This document shows positions 43,539 through 52,361 of a stretch of DNA of 64,000 bases, one piece after another. Where the stretch lies: contig CP091241.1 in NCBI GenBank assembly GCA_027627685.1, positions 2,357,191 through 2,421,190 on the forward strand, given 5' to 3'. This DNA is from Hyphomonadaceae bacterium ML37 (GTDB lineage Bacteria; Pseudomonadota; Alphaproteobacteria; Caulobacterales; Maricaulaceae). A program made the position numbers and the translations under genes. Position 1 is the stretch's first letter. Each line of letters begins with the position of its first letter. The notes under the pieces were generated by a model. The model searched no databases, was not told the DNA's origin, and saw only the letters and a program-made list of their open reading frames with translations.

Positions 43539-45659
43539 TCAGCCCGATGGCATGCGCACCCGTACACGCACCCGGGCGGAGCGGCCCGCCGCGTCCACCG
43601 CCGTCAGCTCGTAAAAGCCAGGGCCGTCCGGCGTCCAGACCGGCGATCCGCCTGCGTCCCGCTCCACCGGCGCGCCATCGGCATACCAGGCAAGCCCCCG
43701 ATCGCCACGCCCGGACAGAACGAAACCCCGCCCCGGCTCATCGGCCCAGATTTCCGAGCGGTCAGGCGGGAAGAGAATTTCCGGCGGCGCATCCGCGCGC
43801 GCAAACCGGTCCAGCGCAGAGGGGGCTGCGGCGCCTGGCTCATGGCGCGCGCGGGCGCGCGCCGCAAAACCCGGATCGATGCGCGCCACCGAGTCGAACA
43901 GGTCAAACAGCACCGGCAGCGCCGCCGCGCGTCCTGTCACGCCGGGGCGCGGCACGCCGTCCGGGCGTCCGGTCCACACCACGATCACATAGCCGCCCGC
44001 CACCCCCGCCGCCCAGGCATCGCGATAGCCGTAGGACGTGCCGGTCTTGTAGGCGATGGCGGGCGCTCCGCTGGACAGCCGCGCCGGCATGCGTCCCGGC
44101 GGGGCGGGCGAGCCTTCCAGTATGGTCAGGACCTGGCGCGCGCTGGAGGCCGAGACGAGGCGCACAGGCGTCGGCCCGGGCTGGTCCAGCGCGTCCTGCG
44201 TCCAGACCAGCGGCCGGGCGCGGCCCTCATCGCCCAGCGCGGCGTAGACCAGCGCCAGATTGCGCGCGCTCAGGCCCAGCCCGCCCAGCCCCACAGCCAG
44301 ACCCGCCGCGCCGCTATGGGCGCCGGGAACATCGGGCGCGCCGCCCGCCTGCGCCAGCGAGGCGGTGAAACGCGCCGGACCCACCCGGTCGAGCAGGCGC
44401 ACCGCCGGCACGTTGAGCGAATGCTGCAGCGCGTCGGCCACCGTCACCTCGCCTCGGAAGCTGCGGTCGAAATTTTCAGGCTGGTAGCTGGCGAACCGCG
44501 CCGGCAGATCGGCGATGCGCGTCGATGGCGCGGCGGCGCCGTCATCAAACGCCAGGGCGTAGATCAAAGGCTTCAAAGCCGAACCCGGTGACCGGCGCCG
44601 GTTGGTCAAGTCCATCCAGCCGCCCGCCCGGTCGCGCCCCGCCGACCCGACCGCGGCGCGCACGGCGCGGGTCTCGATCTCCACGATCAGGGCCGAGGCC
44701 TGCACATCCGGTCCCGCCGCCTGAGCCAGCGCCGCCATCAGGCGCTCGGCCTCGCCCTGCAGGCGCGAATCCAGCGTCGAGCGCACTTCTGCGGCGCCGC
44801 CCGCGCCGGCGCGCACCGTCTCGGCGGCGTGCCAGGCGCGGGCTGGGAAGGCCTGACGGCCCTCGGGCAGCGCCTCATCCGCCGCGTCCAGTGCCCGCGT
44901 CTCGCTGATCAGTTCCAGCCGCGCCATGCGCTGAAGCAGCCGCGCGCGCGCCGCCCGCGCCGCCTCGGGCCGCCGGTCCGGTCTGCGCGCTTCAGGGGCT
45001 TGAGGCAGGGCGATCAGAAGTGCGATCTGGTCCGGGGTGAGCTGGTCGGGCTCGCGGTCAAACCAGGCCCAGCTCGCCGCGCGCACACCCTGGAGATTGC
45101 CGCCATAGGGCGCCAGCGTCAGGTAGAGTTCGAGGATCTCGTCCTTGCTCAGCCGGGTCTCCAGCTGCCAGGCGCGCAGCATCTCCACGAGCTTGGCCCC
45201 GATGGTGCGGTTCGGGCGCGGCTCCAGCAGCCGGGCGGTCTGCATGGTAATGGTCGACCCGCCAGACCGGATGCGGCCCGATGTGAGCGCCTGACCCGTG
45301 GCGCGCACCAGCGCCAGTATGTCCACGCCGTTATGCTCGCGAAAACGCCGGTCCTCCACCGCCAGCAGCGCCTCGATGAAGGCCGGGTCGATCCGGTCGA
45401 GGTCCGCGGCCAGACGCCAGCGCCCCTCCTCCACCGGGAAGGCGCGCAAGGCGCGTCCCTCACGGTCGGCGACCACCAGGGACACGGTGCGTCCGGCTTC
45501 AATCGGCGGCGGCAGGGCCAGATCGAGGACCCGAAGCGTCACCAGCAGCGCCGCAAGACCCGACAGGGCCGCTGCAAGACTCCACAGACCCGCCGCATGT
45601 CCCCACAGCGCCGCCTTATGTCCCCGTTTTTCGGGATAGAGGCGGGGGATAGCCGCCAT
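43539..45659 (-). CDS. pbpC: Penicillin-binding protein 1C
   Basis: 706 residues. One N-terminal membrane anchor (about 25-48) is followed by a GT51 transglycosylase (VEDRRFREHNGVD, SGGSTITMQTARLLEPR) and a transpeptidase with SxxK in PGSALKPLIYA, SLN in HSLNVPAVR and KTG in YKTGTSYG. The C-terminal beta domain typical of PBP1C is present (EILFPPDRSE, GLAWYADGAPVE). It starts 5 nt after the alpha-2-macroglobulin gene, the usual partner of pbpC. Confidence 0.96.
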   Translation of the reverse strand: MAAIPRLYPEKRGHKAALWGHAAGLWSLAAALSGLAALLVTLRVLDLALPPPIEAGRTVSLVVADREGRALRAFPVEEGRWRLAADLDRIDPAFIEALLAVEDRRFREHNGVDILALVRATGQALTSGRIRSGGSTITMQTARLLEPRPNRTIGAKLVEMLRAWQLETRLSKDEILELYLTLAPYGGNLQGVRAASWAWFDREPDQLTPDQIALLIALPQAPEARRPDRRPEAARAARARLLQRMARLELISETRALDAADEALPEGRQAFPARAWHAAETVRAGAGGAAEVRSTLDSRLQGEAERLMAALAQAAGPDVQASALIVEIETRAVRAAVGSAGRDRAGGWMDLTNRRRSPGSALKPLIYALAFDDGAAAPSTRIADLPARFASYQPENFDRSFRGEVTVADALQHSLNVPAVRLLDRVGPARFTASLAQAGGAPDVPGAHSGAAGLAVGLGGLGLSARNLALVYAALGDEGRARPLVWTQDALDQPGPTPVRLVSASSARQVLTILEGSPAPPGRMPARLSSGAPAIAYKTGTSYGYRDAWAAGVAGGYVIVVWTGRPDGVPRPGVTGRAAALPVLFDLFDSVARIDPGFAARARARHEPGAAAPSALDRFARADAPPEILFPPDRSEIWADEPGRGFVLSGRGDRGLAWYADGAPVERDAGGSPVWTPDGPGFYELTAVDAAGRSARVRVRVRMPSG

Positions 45660-45664
45660 CGCTG

Positions 45665-48600
45665 TCAGGGCCGGATAGCGACGCGTGACGAGGCGCTGCG
45701 CGCCGTCACATCGGGCATGTACATGTCTTCGGCCACCACGCCGGGCATGGCGAACTCGCCCGCCGTGACCGCCCGCACCACATAGGCGAAGCGCTCGCTC
45801 CGCCCGCGCCGCGATTCAATCGCCGCCACGAACCGGTCATCACGCGCCTCGGCGATCTGGGGATAGCTGAGCTCGCCCAGGAAGGCGTAAGGCCCGTTCG
45901 GCGCCCCGTCCTCGGCGGTCAGAACCCCTTCGATTTCAAAGCCTGCGGGCAGAAGATCAGCAATGACATAGCTCGCCATCGCCTGCCGCTCGGGGATCAA
46001 AGTCAGGCTGACAACCAGCCGGTCACCCTGGACCACGGAGGCCAGATCTACCGCCTCGCCGCGCGTGTTCAGGATCGTCTTGTCGACCTGCAACAGGGAC
46101 GCCGACGCCGGCGGCGCCTCCGCCGGCGCGCCCCGCGCCAGCGTCGTCACAAACACAGGCTGATCGCCGGTATTGGTGAAGGCGCCCGCCTCAGCCAGCG
46201 TGTCAGCGTCAAACCGCACCGCCGCCGGATTGTCCGCCGCGCCGTCATAACTGACTGAAACCACGTCGCTATCGCCCGCCAGCGCATGCGCGGCCAGGAT
46301 CAGGAAGACCTTCTCCTGGGTGGTCAGGCGGGACGGTTCGGGCAGGTCGCGCGCCAGCCCGGCCGCCAGCCGTTCGACGATATCGGTCTCGCCCGCTTCC
46401 GCCGCCAGCGCCAGCACCGCCGCCGTGTCACGGCGCACAGACTGGTACCAGTCGCCCTCATTGCGATAGCCCAGCGCCTCGACCGCCGCCTCAAACGCGC
46501 TGGCCGCCCGCGCCCGGTCGCCCATGGCCGCAAGGCCTGCGCCGATATGGGCGCGCGCCAGCGGGCTCTCGATCTGGCGGATGCGTTCGTCATGCATGTA
46601 GCGCAGGCGCGAGCGGTCCGCCTGACCGTTGCGCGCCAGCACATACAAGGCATAGGCCACGCTGCGGTCTTCCAGCCGCTGGCGCGTGTCCCGCGTCCAG
46701 CGGGCCTCAGGAACGCTGGTATTATAGCCAGAGGCGCGCCACAGCTCGCCCCGGGCGATGGGCTGCAACTGGTTCAATGCCCGCTCCAGCGCCGCGCGCG
46801 GCACGGGATAGCCCTGTTGCTCCGCCCGGCTCAGGAAATCGGTGGCGTATGCGCCGAGCCAGGGCGAGGCCTGACCATCGCCCACCCGCCACAGGCCAAA
46901 CGCCCCGTCGCCGCTTTGGCGCGACAGAATCTGCTCGATGGTCCGGCGCACATCCGCCGCCGCCCCGCCGCGTGCATCTTCTTCCGCCAGATCCGCCAGC
47001 TGACGGGCATAGAGCAGCGGCATGGCCCGGCTCAGGCTCTGCTCGGTGCAGGCATAGGGGTAGGCCGCCAGATCGCGATAGAGCGGCGCGATGTCAATCG
47101 GGAACGCCGAGGCCGTGACCAGCAAGGAGCCTGTCCCGTCTACATATCCGGCCAGCGAAGCGGCCGGCGGCGTCCAGCTTTCGCCCGGGCGCAAGGTGCG
47201 CCGCTCGATGCGGGTTTCCGGCAGCCAGGCCGAGCGCACCTCGATGGGATAGCTGCGCTCAGTTCTGAAGTTCTGCGGCCCCGTCACGGCCAGAACCAGC
47301 TCGCCGATCCCTGCCGCATCGGCGGTCAGGCGCACACGGCGATCCTCGCGCTGTCCCGGCTCAAGATTGACCTCAGCCGCCTCCGACGGCCCCGAAAGCG
47401 GACCGGTGGCATTGACCTGCGCCGTGAAGGCGCCGGCAGGCAGATCAATGTTATCAACGGTCACCGTGGCCTCGGCTGTATCGCCGGGCGCCATGAAGCG
47501 CGGCAGGATCAGCTCGGCCGGAGCATCCTCACGCACCGTTACCGGACGCGAGGCGGAGCCGAGGCCGCCTTCAGACCAAGCGACCGCCATCAGGCGCAAT
47601 TCACCATTAAACTCAGGCACATCCAGCGAAATCGACGCACGGCCCGCCCGGTCCAGTTGAACCGGGCCAGAGAACAGCGCCACCGTGCGCGTCGGCACCA
47701 CGGACAGGCCCGCCGCCCCGATCTGGTCACCGCCCGAACGCACCGGCGCGGCCGCGCCCTGATTGGGGTCGAGCACGCGTCCATAATCGTCCAGGAGGTC
47801 CACGCCCAGCTGGGTCTGGCCGAAGAACCAGTCTGCAGGATTGGGCGAGCGGAAATTAGTCAGGAGCAATATCCCCTCATCCACCGCCGCCAATGTCACC
47901 CAGGCCCGCTCGCCACGCGGGCCATTCTCGGCGCTCACGTTAACCACAAGCGGCTGCTCGGGAATTGCGCGTTCCGGCGCATCCAGCGTCAGATCGAAAG
48001 TCCGCCCGTCCACGTTCACAGGCACCCAGGCCACGCCGACCGCGCGGCGCGGGCGGGGCTGATCCACGGCGTCGCGCGGGGTATAGACGCTGACCATCAC
48101 ATAGGCGCCGGCGCCCCAGTCTGCGGTCACCGGCAGGGTAATCTCCGCGCCTTCCTCGCTCACTTCGATCTGGCGCGAGGTGAGAATTCTGTCATTGGCG
48201 ACAACGATTTCGGCGAGACCCGCATAGGGCGCACGCACGGTGATGACGGCATTGGACCCCGCCTCCGGCGCCGTGTCCGGACCGGCCACGCGCACCGTGT
48301 CGGGGGCTTCTTCGCCCTCCTGGGCGCGGCCGCCATAACCCACCCAGAACCCGGTAGAAGCGATGTCGCGATCCCCGTCCGAGACGATCAGCACATAGTC
48401 GCCCCAGGGCAGAGCGCCGGTGGCGATGGCCGCAGGCTCCGTCCCGTTCAGGCGCGTCTGGCCGCTCTCGATCGGCACGACACGTTCCGACCGGCGCCAG
48501 CGCCACTCGCCGCCATCGGTGCGGTACCAGTCGTAATTGTAATCCCGGCGCACCAGGCGCCATTGCATGTCCGCCGCCACAGCGGCGCCGTCGGCGTCCA

Positions 48601-50533
48601 CAGCGATCAGGGAGAAGCGCGCCGGCGCATTGCGCTCGGCGGCGCCATCGAAATCAGAGCGAAGCCCGGCATAGCGCGCCTGGGGCCGGTAGGGGATGCG
48701 CACATCATCGGCGACCGCGCGCCCGCCCGGCTCCTGCACCCGGATCACTGCGCGCAGGCGCAGCGGCAGGGATGAGTCCTCGCCGAGTCCGTCGGCAGAC
48801 ACCGGCACGCGGGCTTCGCCCCGCCCGTCCGCAACGGTGCGCGGCAGGTCCTCAAGACTCTCGGAGAATTGCTCGTCATGCCGGCCAAAGCGATAGCCCG
48901 TCCAGTCCGTAAAGGGATTGGGGTCGGGCTCGACCCGCGCCGAGCCTTCAACCACCAGGCCGGCGCCCGGCGCGCCGTAGAGGAAGCGTACGCGCGCATC
49001 GACCATGCGGGTTTCGCCCGCCCGCATGGGGGTCTCGGAATCGGCGCTCAATGTGAGCTCAACGCGTTGCGGGACGAAGTCTTCCACCGCGAACCGGGTC
49101 GAGCCGGCTTCACCGGCGCCGTCCAGTTCCAGCGCCAGACGCCACTGGCCCCGCGCCGCGCTGCGCGGCAGTTCAAATCCATGGGACAGGCCCCCGGCAT
49201 TCGGAGCATTCTCGAACCGGTGGCGGGTCAGTTCCAGCCCGTTGGGCTGGTACACAATCAGCGATCCGGCCCGTCCGGTCAGGGCTTGTCCGGCCAGGTC
49301 GCGGAGCAAGGCGCTGGCCTGCACCGTCTCGCCCGGCCGGTAGACTCCCCGATCAAGATAAAGAAACGCGTCGCCATGATCCGGCCGGTCACGCCCGGCC
49401 ACCGGCTGGCTGGAAAGGTCCACCGGATTGCGCGACAAGTCCAGCAGCGCAAAATCGCCGTCCGGGCCATAGGCTGCCAGCAGGCGTGGCGTATTGCCGT
49501 CGGTTCCGTTCATCAAAGCCGCGCTGAACCGCGCCTTGCCGTCCGCTCCCGTCGTCTGACTGGCCAGCACCTCGTTGGAGCGGGCGACCAGACGCACCTC
49601 GGCGCCCTCAGCCGGGCGGGCGGTCTGGAGCGAGCGCACGGTCACGTCCATGCCGTCGCCGCTGCGCCAGGCCGTAAAGGCCAGATCCGTAACGATAATC
49701 CAGCGGCGCGCGCGGGCGTGATTGCTGCTGTTTTCGTCACGCTCGATGGCGTCGGCGTCGTCCACCTCGAGGTAATAAGCGCCCGGCTGCAGCTGGCCGA
49801 TAGCCTCGGCAATGGGGAACACCGTGATCACGGACGCATTGGCGTCGCCGGGCGTATCCATTTCGCCGCGCCAGACCTCCACGCCGGCTTCGCCGGGCTC
49901 TTCCTCGCCATAGGCCCAGTTCCACTCGCCGCTCGCCGCGTCGTATCCGGACGTAATCTGACGGAAGGCCAGCGCGCGGTCGGTGACGCGGCGCACGATG
50001 ACGCGCACACGCGGCACGTTGACGGTCTGGATGGCCAGGCCGTCCGCATCAATGCGCGGCAGGACGACGCCCGAACCCGCAAACCCGATAAAGGCCGGAC
50101 GGTCATCAAAGGTCAGCACGGTCTGTTCGTCGGCAGCCAGGCTGGCGCCATCGGCGGACGGCAGGCCCTGGCGCAGCGTCACCGTGCGGGTCTGGCCGAA
50201 CTGAAGCCCGCCCAGGCACAGGCGCTGGCCGTTCACGGCGAGCGAGACAGGCTCGTCGATCTCGATATAGGCGGAGTAATCCACCTGCGGGTCCAGCGGC
50301 GCCGAAAAGGTCAGGCACAGTTCCGGCGACGCGGACTCGGAATTGATCGCATAGCGCAAATATTCGAACTGGTCGGAAGCGGGATCAGGCGCGCGCGGGG
50401 CGTCGGCGGCGCGCGGGGTCACCTGGGGGCCTTGAGCTGACGGCGCGTCCGGTTCGCCAGCCGGGTCACAGGCGGCGAGCGCCGCGCCCATAACAAGCAA
50501 AACCCCGAAGCGTAGCCAATTGCGCGCGATCAT
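45665..50533 (-). CDS. Alpha-2-macroglobulin family lipoprotein (YfhM type)
   Basis: 1622 residues, normal for the large bacterial form. The lipobox is LAACDPAG, so it is membrane-tethered in the periplasm. Macroglobulin domains lead to the thioester region YPYACTEQSLSRAMPLLYA, where CxEQ is intact as CTEQ, so covalent trapping of a protease is possible. These proteins inhibit foreign proteases that breach the outer membrane, while PBP1C repairs the wall. The gene pair with pbpC downstream is the standard arrangement. Confidence 0.95.
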   Translation of the reverse strand: MIARNWLRFGVLLVMGAALAACDPAGEPDAPSAQGPQVTPRAADAPRAPDPASDQFEYLRYAINSESASPELCLTFSAPLDPQVDYSAYIEIDEPVSLAVNGQRLCLGGLQFGQTRTVTLRQGLPSADGASLAADEQTVLTFDDRPAFIGFAGSGVVLPRIDADGLAIQTVNVPRVRVIVRRVTDRALAFRQITSGYDAASGEWNWAYGEEEPGEAGVEVWRGEMDTPGDANASVITVFPIAEAIGQLQPGAYYLEVDDADAIERDENSSNHARARRWIIVTDLAFTAWRSGDGMDVTVRSLQTARPAEGAEVRLVARSNEVLASQTTGADGKARFSAALMNGTDGNTPRLLAAYGPDGDFALLDLSRNPVDLSSQPVAGRDRPDHGDAFLYLDRGVYRPGETVQASALLRDLAGQALTGRAGSLIVYQPNGLELTRHRFENAPNAGGLSHGFELPRSAARGQWRLALELDGAGEAGSTRFAVEDFVPQRVELTLSADSETPMRAGETRMVDARVRFLYGAPGAGLVVEGSARVEPDPNPFTDWTGYRFGRHDEQFSESLEDLPRTVADGRGEARVPVSADGLGEDSSLPLRLRAVIRVQEPGGRAVADDVRIPYRPQARYAGLRSDFDGAAERNAPARFSLIAVDADGAAVAADMQWRLVRRDYNYDWYRTDGGEWRWRRSERVVPIESGQTRLNGTEPAAIATGALPWGDYVLIVSDGDRDIASTGFWVGYGGRAQEGEEAPDTVRVAGPDTAPEAGSNAVITVRAPYAGLAEIVVANDRILTSRQIEVSEEGAEITLPVTADWGAGAYVMVSVYTPRDAVDQPRPRRAVGVAWVPVNVDGRTFDLTLDAPERAIPEQPLVVNVSAENGPRGERAWVTLAAVDEGILLLTNFRSPNPADWFFGQTQLGVDLLDDYGRVLDPNQGAAAPVRSGGDQIGAAGLSVVPTRTVALFSGPVQLDRAGRASISLDVPEFNGELRLMAVAWSEGGLGSASRPVTVREDAPAELILPRFMAPGDTAEATVTVDNIDLPAGAFTAQVNATGPLSGPSEAAEVNLEPGQREDRRVRLTADAAGIGELVLAVTGPQNFRTERSYPIEVRSAWLPETRIERRTLRPGESWTPPAASLAGYVDGTGSLLVTASAFPIDIAPLYRDLAAYPYACTEQSLSRAMPLLYARQLADLAEEDARGGAAADVRRTIEQILSRQSGDGAFGLWRVGDGQASPWLGAYATDFLSRAEQQGYPVPRAALERALNQLQPIARGELWRASGYNTSVPEARWTRDTRQRLEDRSVAYALYVLARNGQADRSRLRYMHDERIRQIESPLARAHIGAGLAAMGDRARAASAFEAAVEALGYRNEGDWYQSVRRDTAAVLALAAEAGETDIVERLAAGLARDLPEPSRLTTQEKVFLILAAHALAGDSDVVSVSYDGAADNPAAVRFDADTLAEAGAFTNTGDQPVFVTTLARGAPAEAPPASASLLQVDKTILNTRGEAVDLASVVQGDRLVVSLTLIPERQAMASYVIADLLPAGFEIEGVLTAEDGAPNGPYAFLGELSYPQIAEARDDRFVAAIESRRGRSERFAYVVRAVTAGEFAMPGVVAEDMYMPDVTARSASSRVAIRP

Positions 50534-50607
50534 CCCGGCGTCCCCTCACATTTCCAGTGCCTTAACCAATTCTCGCAGGTTTGGCGGCGGAGTCGAGGGG
50601 CGTGAGC

Positions 50608-51633
50608 CTATCGCGCGGGACCTGAGCCGGCCAGAAACGCAAGCGCCGCGTCCGGCCCAAGCGAGGCCAGCGTCTGCTCCAGCCAGGCCGCCGCCGGCCC
50701 CGCCCCCTCGCGCAAGCGCTTGGCCAGCGTCAGGGCTGGCGCGCGTGCTGCCGTCCCCGGATCGGGCGGCGGCGCAATCAGCCGGCCCTCGTCAAGGCTG
50801 TGCGCTCCCGCCTGCGCCCATTGAGTGAGGCGCAGAGCCTCCATGCCGACAGCAAAGCGCAAGCCCCCTGCCCGCGCCGGCGCCGCGATGATGGCGCCGG
50901 ACTGCACCCGCCGCGCGGGCGGCGGCAGGAGCGGCAGCACTGTGCGGCGTAGCGCCGGGCCTGCAGGGCCCGTCAGCGCGCCATCAAGCACAGCCCTAAG
51001 GCCCGCGCCGTCATCGCCCGGCGGGGCGTAGCGCACCGCCTCGACGAGCTGAACGCCGCCGCCGAGATCATGGCGCTGGATCAGGTCGATCCCGCCCGCC
51101 TGCGCCGCAGGCGCGCAGAGCTCGAAGCGCGGCGGGTTATCCGCCCCTTCAATGCGCGCCGACAGCACAATCTGGGTCCAGTCCCTTGCGCCGACGGCGT
51201 GGTCCGGCCCGGCGCGCGTATCTACCACCTGACTTGTCCGGATGGCGCCCAGGCTGCAATCGACCACCGCGCCGCGCGCCGCCGCCGAGACGCCGCCAAT
51301 GCGCACGCCCGTCTCAAGCCGCGCCAGCACCGAGGCCGACAGCGCCTCCACGGCAGCCGCCTGCACATCCGCCGCAGGAACCGTCCAGAGAGCGCCGGCG
51401 CGCAGGCGCGCCTGACGTCCAGCCAAGATGACATCGCGCGTCTGGTGCGTGGCGAAACGCACCAGCGGATGGCCGGATGCGGCGGGGAAAATCCACAGGC
51501 GCGCATCAGGCCTTAGAGTGCGTGGCTCCAGAACGGTGACTGACAGATTACGCCCCGGCCCGGTCAGCGCCCGCGCCAGAGCCAGGCCCGCCATGCCGGC
51601 GCCGAGAATGACCACGTCGACGTCTGTTTTCAT
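50608..51633 (-). CDS. FAD-dependent lycopene-cyclase-like protein
   Basis: 341 residues from ATG 51633. The N-terminal dinucleotide-binding motif is DVVILGAGMAGLALARAL. Next come RLWIFPAASGHP, in the place of the CrtY HTWSF block, and VVDTRAGPDHAVGARDW, in the place of VIDGRG. Then LVEAVRYAPPGDDGAGLRAVL and VLPLLPP appear in the CrtY order. A carotenoid cyclase is therefore the best guess, but the match is distant and no crt gene is nearby. It lies 74 nt upstream of the macroglobulin gene. Confidence 0.55.
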   Translation of the reverse strand: MKTDVDVVILGAGMAGLALARALTGPGRNLSVTVLEPRTLRPDARLWIFPAASGHPLVRFATHQTRDVILAGRQARLRAGALWTVPAADVQAAAVEALSASVLARLETGVRIGGVSAAARGAVVDCSLGAIRTSQVVDTRAGPDHAVGARDWTQIVLSARIEGADNPPRFELCAPAAQAGGIDLIQRHDLGGGVQLVEAVRYAPPGDDGAGLRAVLDGALTGPAGPALRRTVLPLLPPPARRVQSGAIIAAPARAGGLRFAVGMEALRLTQWAQAGAHSLDEGRLIAPPPDPGTAARAPALTLAKRLREGAGPAAAWLEQTLASLGPDAALAFLAGSGPAR

Positions 51634-51743
51634 GATGGGAATGAGCCGCTTGAAGACCCAACTCGTCAAGGCGGTAAGGTGCTGGCCAGACGATCCTGGA
51701 GCCGATAATCTGTCCGGACAAATTTATCAGAAGGAGCGCCTTC

Positions 51744-52361
51744 ATGATCCTCGCCGCCATCTTCGCCGCTGCCCAACCTGCCCCTGTCAGCCTCGACCAG
51801 ATCGTCGTGTATGACCGCGCGGCCTGGTCCAGAGACGTCACTGAATGCGACCGGCTCGCCGCCCATCCCGATGATCCCGAACGCGTCATTGACGGCGTTC
51901 CTCAGGGCGATGTGGACCTGGAAGCGGCGCGCCTGACCTGCGAGGCGGCGGTGGCGGAGGACCCGGACAATCCCCGGCTCAATTACCAGCTGGCGCGGGT
52001 GAATGGGTATGCCGGCCGCCACGAGGAGAGCCAGGCCTATCGAGACGCCGCCCTGCGCGCCGGCTACCCCCAATCGCTGTTCGTGGTGGGTTATATCCGC
52101 CTGACCGGATGGGACGGGCGCGGCCAGGACCCGTGCTATGGCGGCGAACTGATCCGCCGCTCGGCTGAGGCCGGGCGTTTCGCCGGTCTGGTGGGATTTC
52201 CGCATTACGCGCTCACAGGCGCGTTTGAAGCCTGCCCGCCAGACCAGCCGGTCATCGACCGCGCGCAGATGCTCGGTTTCCTCGACCGCGCCGACGCTGA
52301 CGCCAGTGGCTTCTATCAGGAAGCATTGGTCATCCAGCTGCGCGCCCGGCTCGCCGAGTGA
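51744..52361 (+). CDS. Sel1/TPR-like repeat protein
   Basis: 205 residues. A short hydrophobic start (ILAAIFAAAQPAPV) could be a weak signal peptide. Helical repeats follow: LEAARLTCEAAVAEDPDNPRLNYQLARVNGYAGRHEESQAYRDAA, then SLFVVGYIRLTGWDGR and GELIRRSAEAGRFAGLVGFPHYALTGAF, with Sel1-like spacing. Three or so cysteines could form disulphides. AAGGAG precedes the ATG. The function is unknown; such repeats usually mediate protein binding. Confidence 0.75.
   Translation: MILAAIFAAAQPAPVSLDQIVVYDRAAWSRDVTECDRLAAHPDDPERVIDGVPQGDVDLEAARLTCEAAVAEDPDNPRLNYQLARVNGYAGRHEESQAYRDAALRAGYPQSLFVVGYIRLTGWDGRGQDPCYGGELIRRSAEAGRFAGLVGFPHYALTGAFEACPPDQPVIDRAQMLGFLDRADADASGFYQEALVIQLRARLAE

Noticed and set aside
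46286-48775. 829-codon plus-strand open frame
   Set aside because: Antisense shadow of the alpha-2-macroglobulin gene.
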